NCBI GenBank assembly: GCA_017577615.1
Contig: PKRE01000002.1
Coordinates: 186,001-250,000 of the forward strand
Direction of reading: 5' to 3'
Source: Gammaproteobacteria bacterium
Lineage (GTDB): Bacteria; Pseudomonadota; Gammaproteobacteria; Steroidobacterales; Steroidobacteraceae
DNA: 64,000 nucleotides
Part shown: positions 31,391 through 40,716 of the stretch, piece after piece
Position numbering within the stretch: the stretch's first letter is position 1
How the letters are laid out: every line of letters begins with the position of its first letter
Program-made: the position numbers and the translations under genes
Notes under the pieces: generated by a model
Told to the model about the DNA's origin: nothing
The model's database searches: none
What the model saw: only the letters and a program-made list of their open reading frames with translations

Positions 31391-33322
31391 ATGAGCAGAG
31401 TCATCGGCATCGACCTCGGCACGACGAATTCGTGCGTCGCCATCATGGAAGGCGGCAAGCCGCGCGTCATCGAAAACAGCGAGGGTGATCGCACGACTCC
31501 TTCGATCGTCGCATTCACCAAGGACAACGAAGTGCTGGTCGGTCAACCCGCAAAGCGTCAGGCCGTCACGAACCCCCAGAACACGCTCTTCGCCGTCAAG
31601 CGACTGATTGGCCGTCGTTACGACGACGACGTCGTGCAGCGAGATATCGGCATGGTGCCGTACAAGATCATCAGAGCCGAGAATGGCGATGCCTGGGTCG
31701 AGGCGCAGGGTAAGCCGATGGCTCCGCCGGAGATCTCCGCGCGCGTGCTCATGAAGATGAAGAAGACGGCCGAAGACTACCTGGGCGAGAAAGTGACCGA
31801 GGCGGTGATCACCGTCCCCGCGTACTTCAACGATTCGCAGCGCCAGGCCACCAAGGACGCTGGCCGCATCGCTGGGCTCAATGTCAAGCGCATCATCAAC
31901 GAGCCGACTGCAGCCGCGCTCGCATACGGGCTCGACAAGCAAGGGGGCGATCGCAAGATCGCGGTCTACGATCTGGGTGGCGGCACGTTTGATATCTCGA
32001 TCATCGAGGTGGCCGACGTGGACGGCGAGCGCCAGTTCGAGGTACTCGCAACCAATGGCGACACGTTCCTCGGCGGTGAGGACTTCGACAAGCGCATCAT
32101 CGACTATCTCGCCGACGAGTTCATGAAGGAGAGCGGCGTGGACGTCCGACGCGATCCGCTCGCCATGCAACGTCTGAAGGAAGCAGCCGAGAAGGCGAAG
32201 ATCGAGCTCTCCTCGATTCAGCAGACAGAGATCAACCTGCCCTACATCACGGCCGACGCTTCAGGTCCGAAGCACCTCAACATCAAGCTTACGCGAGCGA
32301 AGCTCGAGTCGCTGGTGGAGGACCTCGTCCTCAAGACCATCGAGCCGTGTCGCATCGCGTTGAAAGACGCCGGTCTTTCCATCTCGGACATCTCCGAGGT
32401 CATCCTCGTCGGCGGTCAGACGCGCATGCCACTCGTGCAGAAGGCCGTGAGGGACTTCTTCGGCAAGGAGCCTCGCAAGGACGTCAACCCGGACGAAGCC
32501 GTGGCCGTGGGTGCCGCCATTCAGGCAGGCGTGCTGTCCGGTGAGGTCAAGGACGTGCTCTTGCTCGACGTGACGCCGCTGTCGCTCGGTATCGAGACGC
32601 TCGGCGGTGTCATGACCAAGCTGATCGAGAAGAATACGACCATCCCGACGAAGGCAACCCAAGTCTTCTCGACGGCCGAAGACAATCAGAGCGCGGTGAC
32701 GATTCACGTGCTGCAAGGTGAGCGTCAGCGAGCTGCCGACAACAAATCGCTCGGCCAGTTCAATCTCGAGGGTATCCCGCCGGCGCCGCGCGGCGTTCCA
32801 CAGATCGAGGTTACCTTCGACATCGACGCGAACGGTATTCTGAACGTGTCCGCGCGCGACAAGGCGACGGGCAAGGAGCAGAAGATCGTGATCAAGGCCT
32901 CGAGCGGTCTGTCGGAGGAGGAGATCCAGCGGATGATCAAGGACGCCGAGGCGCATGCCGAGGAGGATCGCAAGTTCCGCGAGCTCGTCGAGGCGCGCAA
33001 CAAGGCGGATGCGCTCATCCACTCGAGCGAGAAGTCGCTCAAGGAGCTCGGCGAGAAGGTGTCGGCAACCGATCGCGCGAACATCGAGGCGGCGATCTCC
33101 GACTTGAAGCAGGCATTGAGCGGTGACGACAAAGATGTGATCGAGCGCAAGACCGACGCGCTGGCTAAAGCCGCAGCGGCGCTCGCGCAGCAAGCCTACT
33201 CGCAGCAGAGTGATACTGCAGGTGCGCAAGGCAGCGGTACCGGTGCACGCAGCCACGCGGGTAACGACGATGTAGTCGATGCTGAATTCGAAGAAGTAAA
33301 CGACAAGAAGAAGGGCGCGTAA
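31391..33322 (+). CDS. dnaK: Molecular chaperone DnaK (Hsp70)
   Basis: ATP-dependent chaperone of 643 residues. ATPase domain begins VIGIDLGTTNSCVA; AVYDLGGGTFDISI and ILVGGQTRMP are present; the substrate domain (DVTPLSLGIETLGG) and a lid with a Gly-rich tail ending DVVDAEFEEVNDKKKGA follow. AGGAG (31376-31380) precedes the ATG. Works with GrpE before it and DnaJ after it. Confidence 0.98.
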   Translation: MSRVIGIDLGTTNSCVAIMEGGKPRVIENSEGDRTTPSIVAFTKDNEVLVGQPAKRQAVTNPQNTLFAVKRLIGRRYDDDVVQRDIGMVPYKIIRAENGDAWVEAQGKPMAPPEISARVLMKMKKTAEDYLGEKVTEAVITVPAYFNDSQRQATKDAGRIAGLNVKRIINEPTAAALAYGLDKQGGDRKIAVYDLGGGTFDISIIEVADVDGERQFEVLATNGDTFLGGEDFDKRIIDYLADEFMKESGVDVRRDPLAMQRLKEAAEKAKIELSSIQQTEINLPYITADASGPKHLNIKLTRAKLESLVEDLVLKTIEPCRIALKDAGLSISDISEVILVGGQTRMPLVQKAVRDFFGKEPRKDVNPDEAVAVGAAIQAGVLSGEVKDVLLLDVTPLSLGIETLGGVMTKLIEKNTTIPTKATQVFSTAEDNQSAVTIHVLQGERQRAADNKSLGQFNLEGIPPAPRGVPQIEVTFDIDANGILNVSARDKATGKEQKIVIKASSGLSEEEIQRMIKDAEAHAEEDRKFRELVEARNKADALIHSSEKSLKELGEKVSATDRANIEAAISDLKQALSGDDKDVIERKTDALAKAAAALAQQAYSQQSDTAGAQGSGTGARSHAGNDDVVDAEFEEVNDKKKGA

Positions 33323-33333
33323 GCGCCTTTCTT

Positions 33334-33470
33334 CTGGGTCGTCGATAGCCGACGGTTGACTGTCGACGCTTGCGAAGCGCGCACCGCTTCTCGCGGCAGG
33401 CGAGCGGCGGTGCGTTAGTATCGGCGCCGGCCGGTGCGTCGCTATCGGCTGTCAACTGTCTGATTGGTTA
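33334..33470. repeat. Heptamer-armed intergenic element, copy 1 (dnaK-dnaJ)
   Basis: The 159-base gap holds a left arm (33340-33367) whose reverse complement reads in heptamers TCGACAG-TCAACCG-TCGGCTA, a core hairpin (33380-33414: CGCACCGC/GCGGTGCG outside CTCGC/GCGAG), and a right arm (about 33444-33466) reading TCGGCTG-TCAACTG-TCTGATT. The arms are thus inverted, degenerate copies of one 7-mer family. Copy 2 is between nuoE and nuoF. Confidence 0.6.
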
Positions 33471-33481
33471 CCGTGGCTCAG

Positions 33482-34612
33482 ATGTCCAAACGGGATTACT
33501 ACAAAGTGCTCGGCGTCTCGCGGACGGCGACCGAGGCCGAGATTAAGAAGGCCTATCGTCGTTTGGCGATGAAGTATCACCCTGATCGCAATCCGAACGA
33601 TCAGGAAGCCGAGGAGAAGTTCAAGGAGGCAAAGGAAGCCTACGAAGTTCTCACCGACCCGCAGCGACGAGCGATTTACGATCAGTACGGTCACGAGGGT
33701 CTCGACGCACGGAGCGGAGTGGGAGGCTTCAGCGCCGCCGATGCCTTCAACGACATTTTCGGAGATGTCTTCGGGGACATCTTCGGCGCCGGACGTCGTG
33801 GCGGCGGTCGTCAAGTCTATCGAGGGGCCGATCTGCGCTATGAGCTCGAGCTCGACCTCGAGCAAGCCGTATTCGGGCACACCGCGACTGTGGAGTTCAC
33901 GACGCTCGTCGAATGCGAGCCGTGCAAGGGCACCGGCGCGGCACCTGGCTCCAAGACGATCACCTGCGAGACCTGTAACGGCGTCGGGCAGGTACGCATC
34001 CAGCAAGGCTTCTTTGCGATTCAGCAGACCTGTCCGCGCTGCAAGGGGCGAGGTCAGACGATCAGCCAGCCCTGCGACACGTGTTTGGGGCAGGGAAGGG
34101 TGCGCAAGAAGAAGACGCTCAACGTCAAGGTGCCACCCGGTGTCGATACGGGCGATCGGATTCGCTTGGCCGGAGAAGGAGAGGCGGGTCGCAACGGCGG
34201 GCCGCCGGGCGATCTCTACGTCGAGATCCGAGTGCGCGAGCACCCGATCTTCGAGCGCGATGGCAGCCATCTTTCCTGCGAAGTGCCAATCAGCTTTGCG
34301 ACGGCCGCGCTCGGCGGCACGGTCGAGGTGCCGACGCTCGGTGGCACTGTTGAGCTCAAAGTACCGCCCGAGACGCAGTCGGGTCGCATTTTCAGGTTAC
34401 GCGAAAAAGGCGTGAAGCCGGTGCGTGGCGGGCCGCCCGGTGACCTGTTCTGCCGCATCGTGGTCGAAACGCCAGTCAACTTGACCGAGGAACAGAAGGA
34501 ACTGCTACGCCGCTTCGATGAGTCGCTTCGCAACAGCAAGCGTAAGCACAGCCCGCGCGAGAGCTCATGGCTCGATGGCGTGAAGCGCTTCTTCGAGGCC
34601 ATCCGTAGCTGA
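33482..34612 (+). CDS. dnaJ: Co-chaperone DnaJ (Hsp40)
   Basis: Stimulates the DnaK ATPase and delivers substrates. 376 residues: J-domain with HPD (KYHPDRNPN, about residues 31-38), Gly/Phe-rich linker, four zinc repeats CEPCKGTG, CETCNGVG, CPRCKGRG, CDTCLGQG (about 147-210), and the C-terminal beta domains. The ATG at 33482 is chosen; GTGs at 33464 and 33473 are in frame. The upstream element at 33334-33470 leaves little room for a classic ribosome site. Confidence 0.97.
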   Translation: MSKRDYYKVLGVSRTATEAEIKKAYRRLAMKYHPDRNPNDQEAEEKFKEAKEAYEVLTDPQRRAIYDQYGHEGLDARSGVGGFSAADAFNDIFGDVFGDIFGAGRRGGGRQVYRGADLRYELELDLEQAVFGHTATVEFTTLVECEPCKGTGAAPGSKTITCETCNGVGQVRIQQGFFAIQQTCPRCKGRGQTISQPCDTCLGQGRVRKKKTLNVKVPPGVDTGDRIRLAGEGEAGRNGGPPGDLYVEIRVREHPIFERDGSHLSCEVPISFATAALGGTVEVPTLGGTVELKVPPETQSGRIFRLREKGVKPVRGGPPGDLFCRIVVETPVNLTEEQKELLRRFDESLRNSKRKHSPRESSWLDGVKRFFEAIRS

Positions 34613-34643
34613 GGAGCGGCGTCCGGCGTCGCGGCGCCGGCGT

Positions 34644-34672
34644 TTGGCGTGGCGTTGGGCGCGCTCTATCAT
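34644..34672 (+). promoter_or_regulatory. Sigma-70 promoter of dapB
   Basis: TTGGCG (34644-34649), 17-bp spacer, TATCAT (34667-34672). A perfect 7-bp inverted repeat (CGCGGCA/TGCCGCG, 34679-34695, GTT loop) sits at the expected transcription start. Confidence 0.6.
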
Positions 34673-34716
34673 CCCACTCGCGGCAGTTTGCCGCGTATCA
34701 GCAAAGACTTTGGAGC

Positions 34717-35535
34717 ATGCACAATCCTTTGCCCGTTGCCGTGTTCGGCATCAGTGGACGCATGGGCAGGGCGCTCATCGAGGCGATCGAGGAGTCGGGC
34801 GATACCGTGCTCGCCGGGGCGTGCGCATCCGCACAAAGCCCGTGGCGCGGACGGAGCGTCCAGGAGCTCGGCGCACGTTCGAGGGTCCTTGTCGCCGCAG
34901 GTCCCGAGGGCGCGTTGGAAGGCGCGTCGGTCGCGATCGATTTCAGTCTGCCGGAGGCTACGCTCGGAAACGTCCGTGCCTGCGTCGTGCGCGGCCTCCC
35001 CATGGTCATCGGGACGACCGGTCATGCGAGTGACACGCTTGCGGCGATCGAGCAAGCTTCCAAGACAGTGCCCATCGTGATGGCGCCCAACATGAGCCTT
35101 GGAGTCAATCTATTGCTGAAGCTCGTCGAGCTGACGGCGCGACTGCTCGACGAGGCCTACGACATCGAGGTGTTCGAGGCGCATCATCGCAACAAGAAGG
35201 ATGCACCGTCCGGCACGGCGTTGGCGCTCGGGCGGGCCGCCGCGCGCGGGCGCGGCGCGAGCTTGGAAGAGCTGGCGGAGCACGACCGACACGGAAGCCA
35301 CGTCCCGCGACGCAAGGGCGCGATCGGCTTCTCGGTGTTCCGAGGCGGAGACGTCGTGGGCGACCACACCGTGACCTTCGCGGGTATCGGCGAGCGCATC
35401 GAGCTGACCCACCGCGCGAGCGATCGGTTGGCTTTTGCACGTGGCGCAATCCGGGCGGCGCATTGGCTCGTTGGCCAGCGACCGGGGCTATACTCGATGC
35501 AGGACGTATTGGGGCTCGGCACACTCGCATGGTGA
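34717..35535 (+). CDS. dapB: 4-hydroxy-tetrahydrodipicolinate reductase
   Basis: NAD(P)H-dependent step of lysine and diaminopimelate synthesis. 272 residues: nucleotide-binding VAVFGISGRMGRALIEAI at the start, ATP-like GTTGH, the family signature EAHHRNKKDAPSGTAL (about 149-164) and FRGGDVVGDHTVTF. TTTGGAG precedes the ATG at 34717. Follows dnaJ but has its own promoter. Confidence 0.96.
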   Translation: MHNPLPVAVFGISGRMGRALIEAIEESGDTVLAGACASAQSPWRGRSVQELGARSRVLVAAGPEGALEGASVAIDFSLPEATLGNVRACVVRGLPMVIGTTGHASDTLAAIEQASKTVPIVMAPNMSLGVNLLLKLVELTARLLDEAYDIEVFEAHHRNKKDAPSGTALALGRAAARGRGASLEELAEHDRHGSHVPRRKGAIGFSVFRGGDVVGDHTVTFAGIGERIELTHRASDRLAFARGAIRAAHWLVGQRPGLYSMQDVLGLGTLAW

Positions 35536-35539
35536 TGCC

Positions 35540-35564
35540 CCAATTCGTACTTCCATCGAATTGG
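35540..35564. repeat. 8-bp perfect inverted repeat before carA
   Basis: CCAATTCG (35540-35547) and CGAATTGG (35557-35564) around 9 bases, just after the dapB stop and about 120 bases before carA. No T-run, so an operator for carAB or a transcript-end structure are both possible. Confidence 0.4.
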
Positions 35565-35684
35565 TCACTCGCGTAGACTCGCGACCCTCAGCACGCGGTG
35601 AAATTTTGTTTGAGCGGGATCGGCCGAAGCGCCCATCTCGCCGTCCGCATGCGTGTCTGAAACGACTGACATACGAGGATTTCC

Positions 35685-36866
35685 GTGACGACACCCGCTG
35701 TACTTGCCTTGGAAGACGGTACGGTCTTTCACGGGCGGTCTATTGGTGCAAAGGGCAACACGACCGGCGAGGTGGTTTTCAACACTGCAATGACGGGCTA
35801 TCAGGAGATCCTGACGGACCCTTCATATTGCAAGCAAATCGTCACGCTCACTTACCCTCACATCGGCAACACGGGCGCAAATCCCGAAGATCTCGAAGCA
35901 GGTGCCGTTTACGCGGCGGGTCTCGTGATTCGTGATCTGCCGGTCACGTACTCGAGCTGGCGCGCCGTGGAGTCGCTCGAGAGCTTCCTCAAGCGAGGCA
36001 AGGTCGTCGCGATCGCCGATATCGATACTCGCAAGCTCACGCGCATTCTGCGCGAGAAGGGCTCGCTGGCCGGCTGCATCATGACCGGCGACAAGGTGGA
36101 CGCGAACGCAGCGATTCACGCGGCTCGTCGCTTTCCGGGCCTCAAAGGAATGGACCTGGCGAAGGTTGTGTCGACCAAGCGCCCCTATCAATGGAACGAA
36201 GGCACGAACTGGGCACTGGAAACAGGGCCCAAGCCACGTCCGGGACAGCGTCTGCACGTCGTCGCGTACGACTTTGGCATCAAGCGCAATATCTTGCGAC
36301 GCCTCGCGGACTATGGTTGTCGGATCACCGTCGTGCCGGCGCAGACGCCGGCCGAAGACGTGCTGGCGATGAATCCAGACGGCATCTTTCTCTCGAACGG
36401 TCCGGGTGATCCGGAGCCGTGCACCTATGCCATCGAGGCGATCAAGACCTTCCTTGAGACAGACATTCCGATCTTCGGCATCTGCCTCGGTTATCAGCTC
36501 CTGGGTCTCGCGAGCGGCGCCAAGTCCGTGAAGATGAAGTTCGGCCACCATGGTGCCAACCATCCGGTGCTGGAGCTTGCAACCGGACGGGTGCTGATTT
36601 CGAGCCAGAACCATGGTTTCGCAGTGGACGAGTCTACGCTCGGACCCAATCTGCGTGTGACGCACAAGTCTCTATTCGACGGCACGCTGCAGGGGATCGA
36701 ACGTACCGATCGTCCGGCCTTCGGTTTCCAAGGGCATCCGGAGGCGAGCCCCGGTCCTCACGACGTCGATCAGCTCTTCGGTCGCTTCATCGCGTTGATG
36801 CACGAACGGCTGAGCGCGCAGAACGCAGGCCGCGAAGTCGCCAAGCGCGCCGCGGCCGACCGTTAG
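35685..36866 (+). CDS. carA: Carbamoyl phosphate synthase small subunit
   Basis: Glutamine amidotransferase subunit that supplies ammonia to CarB; feeds arginine and pyrimidine synthesis. 393 residues: N-terminal CarA domain (LALEDGTVFHGRSIGAKGNTTGEVVFNT) and class I GATase with the nucleophile Cys267 in FGICLGYQ and GHPEASPGPHD near residue 349. Start is GTG at 35685 after ACGAGGA. carB follows after 109 bases. Confidence 0.97.
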   Translation: MTTPAVLALEDGTVFHGRSIGAKGNTTGEVVFNTAMTGYQEILTDPSYCKQIVTLTYPHIGNTGANPEDLEAGAVYAAGLVIRDLPVTYSSWRAVESLESFLKRGKVVAIADIDTRKLTRILREKGSLAGCIMTGDKVDANAAIHAARRFPGLKGMDLAKVVSTKRPYQWNEGTNWALETGPKPRPGQRLHVVAYDFGIKRNILRRLADYGCRITVVPAQTPAEDVLAMNPDGIFLSNGPGDPEPCTYAIEAIKTFLETDIPIFGICLGYQLLGLASGAKSVKMKFGHHGANHPVLELATGRVLISSQNHGFAVDESTLGPNLRVTHKSLFDGTLQGIERTDRPAFGFQGHPEASPGPHDVDQLFGRFIALMHERLSAQNAGREVAKRAAADR

Positions 36867-36927
36867 AGTCGTCGCGCCCGCCTCGCCGAGGAGGCGAATC
36901 CTCGCACACCCAACAAGTATCGATTGA

Positions 36928-36954
36928 CGCTCGACTTGCGCGGCAAGTCGAGCG
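36928..36954 (+). other. Intercistronic hairpin carA-carB
   Basis: Perfect 11-bp stem (36928-36938 with 36944-36954, CGCTCGACTTG/CAAGTCGAGCG) and 5-nt loop, 21 bases before the carB ATG. No T-run; it may protect upstream mRNA or tune carB translation. Confidence 0.5.
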
Positions 36955-36975
36955 AGGCTGAGCGGAAAAAACAAG

Positions 36976-39900
36976 ATGCCGAAAAGAACCGACATCAAGA
37001 GCGTACTCATCATCGGTGCGGGTCCGATCGTTATCGGACAGGCGTGCGAGTTCGATTATTCGGGTGCTCAGGCCTGTAAGGCCCTCAAAGAAGAGGGCTA
37101 TCGCGTCATTCTCGTCAACTCGAACCCCGCCACGATCATGACCGACCCGGACACGGCGGATGCGGTTTATATCGAACCGATCGATTGGCGTACGGTCGAG
37201 CGCATCATCGAGAAGGAGCGACCTGACGCGTTGTTGCCGACGATGGGTGGGCAGACGGCGCTAAATTGTGCGCTCGACCTGGTGCGCGAGGGTGTGCTCG
37301 ACAAGTACGGTGTCGAGCTCATCGCCGCTTCACGCGATGCGATCGACATGGCGGAGGATCGCGAGCGTTTTCGTGATGCGATGCGCGAGATCGGGCTCGA
37401 ATGCCCGCGCTCGGGTATCGCGCACAGCATGGAAGAGGCCTACGCCGTGCAGGCGGAGATCGGCTTTCCGACGGTCGTGCGGCCTTCCTTCACGCTCGGC
37501 GGAACGGGAGGTGGTATCGCATACAACCGGGAGGAGTTCGAAGAGATCGTCGCGCGCGGGCTCGAAGCATCGCCGACGAGCGAGGTGCTGCTCGAGGAAG
37601 CGGTGCTCGGTTGGAAAGAGTACGAGATGGAGGTCGTGCGCGATCGCAACGACAACTGCATCATCGTCTGCTCGATTGAGAACGTCGATCCGATGGGTGT
37701 GCATACCGGCGATTCGATCACGGTCGCGCCGGCGCAGACGCTCACGGACAAGGAATATCAACGCATGCGCGCCGCCGCCATCGCGGTGCTGCGCAAAGTC
37801 GGCGTCGAGTGCGGCGGGTCCAACGTGCAGTTCGCTCTCAATCCCAGCAATGGCCGCATGCTGGTGATCGAGATGAATCCGCGCGTGTCGCGCTCGTCCG
37901 CGCTCGCTTCGAAAGCCACTGGCTTCCCGATCGCGAAGATCGCCGCGAAGCTCGCGGTCGGCTACACACTCGATGAGCTCAAGAACGACATCACGGGCGG
38001 TGCGACACCGGCCTCCTTCGAGCCGACGATCGATTACGTCGTGACGAAAGTGCCGCGATTCACGTTCGAGAAATTCCCCGGCTCGAACGACCGACTGACG
38101 ACGCAGATGAAATCTGTCGGCGAGGTCATGGCGATCGGCCGCACGTTCCAAGAGTCATTGCAGAAGGCCTTGCGCAGCCTGGAAATCGGCGTCGACGGGC
38201 TCGATCCGATGCTGACCTTGCCGCTCACGGAGGAAGATCAGCGGCGCTTGCGCGAGGAGTTGCTGGTGCCAGGGCCGCATCGCATCTGGTATGTCGCCGA
38301 CGCCTTCAGGGCCGGCATGCCGTTCGAGGAAGTGTACGCTCTCAGCCGCATCGATCGCTGGTTCCTTGCGCAGATCCAGGACTTGGTCCGCGAGGAACAG
38401 AAGCTTCAGGCCGAAGGCTTGGCCGGCTTCGATCGCGACCGCATGCGCACGCTCAAGCGCAAGGGTTTCTCCGACCGGCGCATAGCCAAGCTCCTCGGGG
38501 TCGACGAGGCAAGCGTGCGTCGACGCCGGCACACGATGGGCATTCGGCCGGTCTACAAGCGGGTCGATACGTGCGCTGCCGAGTTCGCGACCTCGACGGC
38601 TTACATGTATTCGACGTACGACGAGGAGTGCGAGGCCGAGCCAACTGAGCGCAAGAAGATCATGATCTTGGGCGGCGGCCCGAATCGCATCGGACAAGGC
38701 ATCGAGTTCGACTACTGCTGCGTCCATGCTGCGCTCGCGCTGCGCGAGGCAGGCTACGAGACGATCATGGTGAACTGCAATCCAGAAACCGTCTCGACCG
38801 ACTATGACATTTCCGATCGACTGTATTTCGAGCCCCTGACGTTCGAAGACGTCATGGAGATCATCGAGAAGGAAAAGCCGACGGGCGTGATCGTGCAGTA
38901 TGGCGGACAGACGCCCCTCAAGCTGTGTCGCGCGCTGGAACGTGCGGGGGCACCCATCATCGGCACATCGCCGGAGTCGATCGACATCGCAGAGGACCGA
39001 GAACGCTTCCAGAAGCTGGTGGACGCGCTATCACTGAAACAGCCTCCGAATTGCACCGCGCGCACCGAGGAGGAAGCGATTGCGATGGCACGCGAAGTAG
39101 GTTTTCCCCTCGTGGTTCGTCCTTCGTACGTCCTCGGTGGTCGTGCGATGGAGGTGGTGTTCAACGAAGACGATCTGCGTGCCTACATGGCGGACGCAGT
39201 GAAGGTCTCGAACGACAGCCCGGTGCTGCTCGATCGGTTCCTGGATCTTGCGATCGAGGTCGATGTTGATGCGATCTGCGATGGTGAGGACGTCTACATT
39301 GGCGGGATCATGGAGCACATCGAGCAGGCCGGCGTGCACTCAGGTGACTCTGGTTGCTCGCTGCCGCCGAACAGTCTGAGCGCAGAGACGCAGGAGGAGA
39401 TCAAGGAACAGACCCGCAAGCTCGCGCGTGCTCTGAACGTAGTCGGGCTGATGAACGTTCAGTTCGCGATCCAGAACGGCATTGTCTACGTGCTGGAGGT
39501 CAATCCGCGGGCTTCTCGCACGGTGCCCTTCGTTTCGAAGGCGACTGGCGTGCCGCTTGCAAAGATGGCGGCTCGTGTCATGGTTGGCGCGAAGCTGAAG
39601 AACCTCGGCTTGGTGCGCGAGCGTGTGCCGAAGTTCTTTGCGGTGAAAGAATCGGTGTTCCCATTCTCGAAGTTTCCGGAAGCCGACCCGATACTCGGCC
39701 CAGAGATGAAATCGACGGGTGAAGTGATGGGAACGGGTCGCTCCTTCGGCGAGGCTTACGCGAAAGCCCAGCTCGCCTCGGGTGTGACTTTGCCGTCGCG
39801 CGGCGTGTGCCTTCTGAGCGTGCGCGATCGCGACAAACCGGCAGCTGTGAAACTCGCGCAGCGGCTGATCGAGCAAGGCTTCGAGATCGTGGCGACCTCG

Positions 39901-40200
39901 GGCACGGCTGCGGCGCTTACCGCCGCGGGGATTCCGTGCCGGAGGGTAAACAAAGTCCGCGAAGGCCGTCCGCATATCGTGGACATGATCAAGAATCACG
40001 AGATCTCGCTCATTGTGAATACGACTGAAGGTAAGCAGGCGATTTTCGAATCGCGTTCCATTCGGCGCGAAGCGGTACACAAGAAGGTGACGTACTACAC
40101 TACGATTGCGGCCGGCCTTGCGACCTGCGAGGCGATTGCTCATATGAACGAGGTGGACGTTAATCGCTTGCAAGATCTTCATCGAGAAATTGCGTCATGA
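36976..40200 (+). CDS. carB: Carbamoyl phosphate synthase large subunit
   Basis: Makes carbamoyl phosphate from bicarbonate, ammonia and two ATP. 1074 residues with the two homologous halves: SVLIIGAGPIVIGQACEFDYSG at the start and IMILGGGPNRIGQGIEFDYCC near residue 560, each with an ATP-grasp domain, an oligomerisation segment between, and a C-terminal MGS-like allosteric domain (VATSGTAAALTAAGI). The length equals the E. coli enzyme. Its stop overlaps greA as ATGA. Confidence 0.98.
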   Translation: MPKRTDIKSVLIIGAGPIVIGQACEFDYSGAQACKALKEEGYRVILVNSNPATIMTDPDTADAVYIEPIDWRTVERIIEKERPDALLPTMGGQTALNCALDLVREGVLDKYGVELIAASRDAIDMAEDRERFRDAMREIGLECPRSGIAHSMEEAYAVQAEIGFPTVVRPSFTLGGTGGGIAYNREEFEEIVARGLEASPTSEVLLEEAVLGWKEYEMEVVRDRNDNCIIVCSIENVDPMGVHTGDSITVAPAQTLTDKEYQRMRAAAIAVLRKVGVECGGSNVQFALNPSNGRMLVIEMNPRVSRSSALASKATGFPIAKIAAKLAVGYTLDELKNDITGGATPASFEPTIDYVVTKVPRFTFEKFPGSNDRLTTQMKSVGEVMAIGRTFQESLQKALRSLEIGVDGLDPMLTLPLTEEDQRRLREELLVPGPHRIWYVADAFRAGMPFEEVYALSRIDRWFLAQIQDLVREEQKLQAEGLAGFDRDRMRTLKRKGFSDRRIAKLLGVDEASVRRRRHTMGIRPVYKRVDTCAAEFATSTAYMYSTYDEECEAEPTERKKIMILGGGPNRIGQGIEFDYCCVHAALALREAGYETIMVNCNPETVSTDYDISDRLYFEPLTFEDVMEIIEKEKPTGVIVQYGGQTPLKLCRALERAGAPIIGTSPESIDIAEDRERFQKLVDALSLKQPPNCTARTEEEAIAMAREVGFPLVVRPSYVLGGRAMEVVFNEDDLRAYMADAVKVSNDSPVLLDRFLDLAIEVDVDAICDGEDVYIGGIMEHIEQAGVHSGDSGCSLPPNSLSAETQEEIKEQTRKLARALNVVGLMNVQFAIQNGIVYVLEVNPRASRTVPFVSKATGVPLAKMAARVMVGAKLKNLGLVRERVPKFFAVKESVFPFSKFPEADPILGPEMKSTGEVMGTGRSFGEAYAKAQLASGVTLPSRGVCLLSVRDRDKPAAVKLAQRLIEQGFEIVATSGTAAALTAAGIPCRRVNKVREGRPHIVDMIKNHEISLIVNTTEGKQAIFESRSIRREAVHKKVTYYTTIAAGLATCEAIAHMNEVDVNRLQDLHREIAS

Positions 40201-40679
40201 GCATGAGAAGATCGCCGTTGACCCTGAAGGGGGCAGAGCGTCTACGTAACGAGCTGAAGAAGCTGAAGACAGAGGATCGCCCACGGGTGATCCAAGCCAT
40301 TGCCGAAGCGCGCAGCCATGGAGATCTGAGCGAGAACGCCGAATACCACGCTGCGCGGGAGCAGCAGAGCTTCATCGAAGGGCGCATCAAAGACATCGAA
40401 GCGCACCTTTCCAACTCCGAGATCATCGATGTGTCACGCCTATCTGCCGGCGGCAAGGTCGTGTTCGGCGCGACAGTCGATCTAGAGGATCAAGAAGACG
40501 GCTCGAGGGTGGTCTACCAGATCGTCGGAGACATCGAAGCCGACATCAAAGCCGGACTGATTTCGATTTCCTCTCCCATCGCACGTGCGCTGGTCGGCAA
40601 GTCGGAAGGCGACATCGTGGAAGTGGTGGCGCCGAACGGCAGACGCTCATACGAAATCGTCGCCGTGCGATACGAGTGA
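40197..40679 (+). CDS. greA: Transcription elongation factor GreA
   Basis: Rescues backtracked RNA polymerase by stimulating transcript cleavage. 160 residues: N-terminal coiled coil (LKGAERLRNELKKLKTEDRPRVIQAIAEARSHGDLSENAEYHAAREQQ, given in part) with the acidic tip DLSENAEY, and a C-terminal FKBP-like domain with SSPIARALVGKSEGDIVEV. Translationally coupled to carB. Confidence 0.97.
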   Translation: MSMRRSPLTLKGAERLRNELKKLKTEDRPRVIQAIAEARSHGDLSENAEYHAAREQQSFIEGRIKDIEAHLSNSEIIDVSRLSAGGKVVFGATVDLEDQEDGSRVVYQIVGDIEADIKAGLISISSPIARALVGKSEGDIVEVVAPNGRRSYEIVAVRYE

Positions 40680-40716
40680 GGGTGCGCTGCGTACCCAGCG
40701 CTTACGGGGCCAATCG

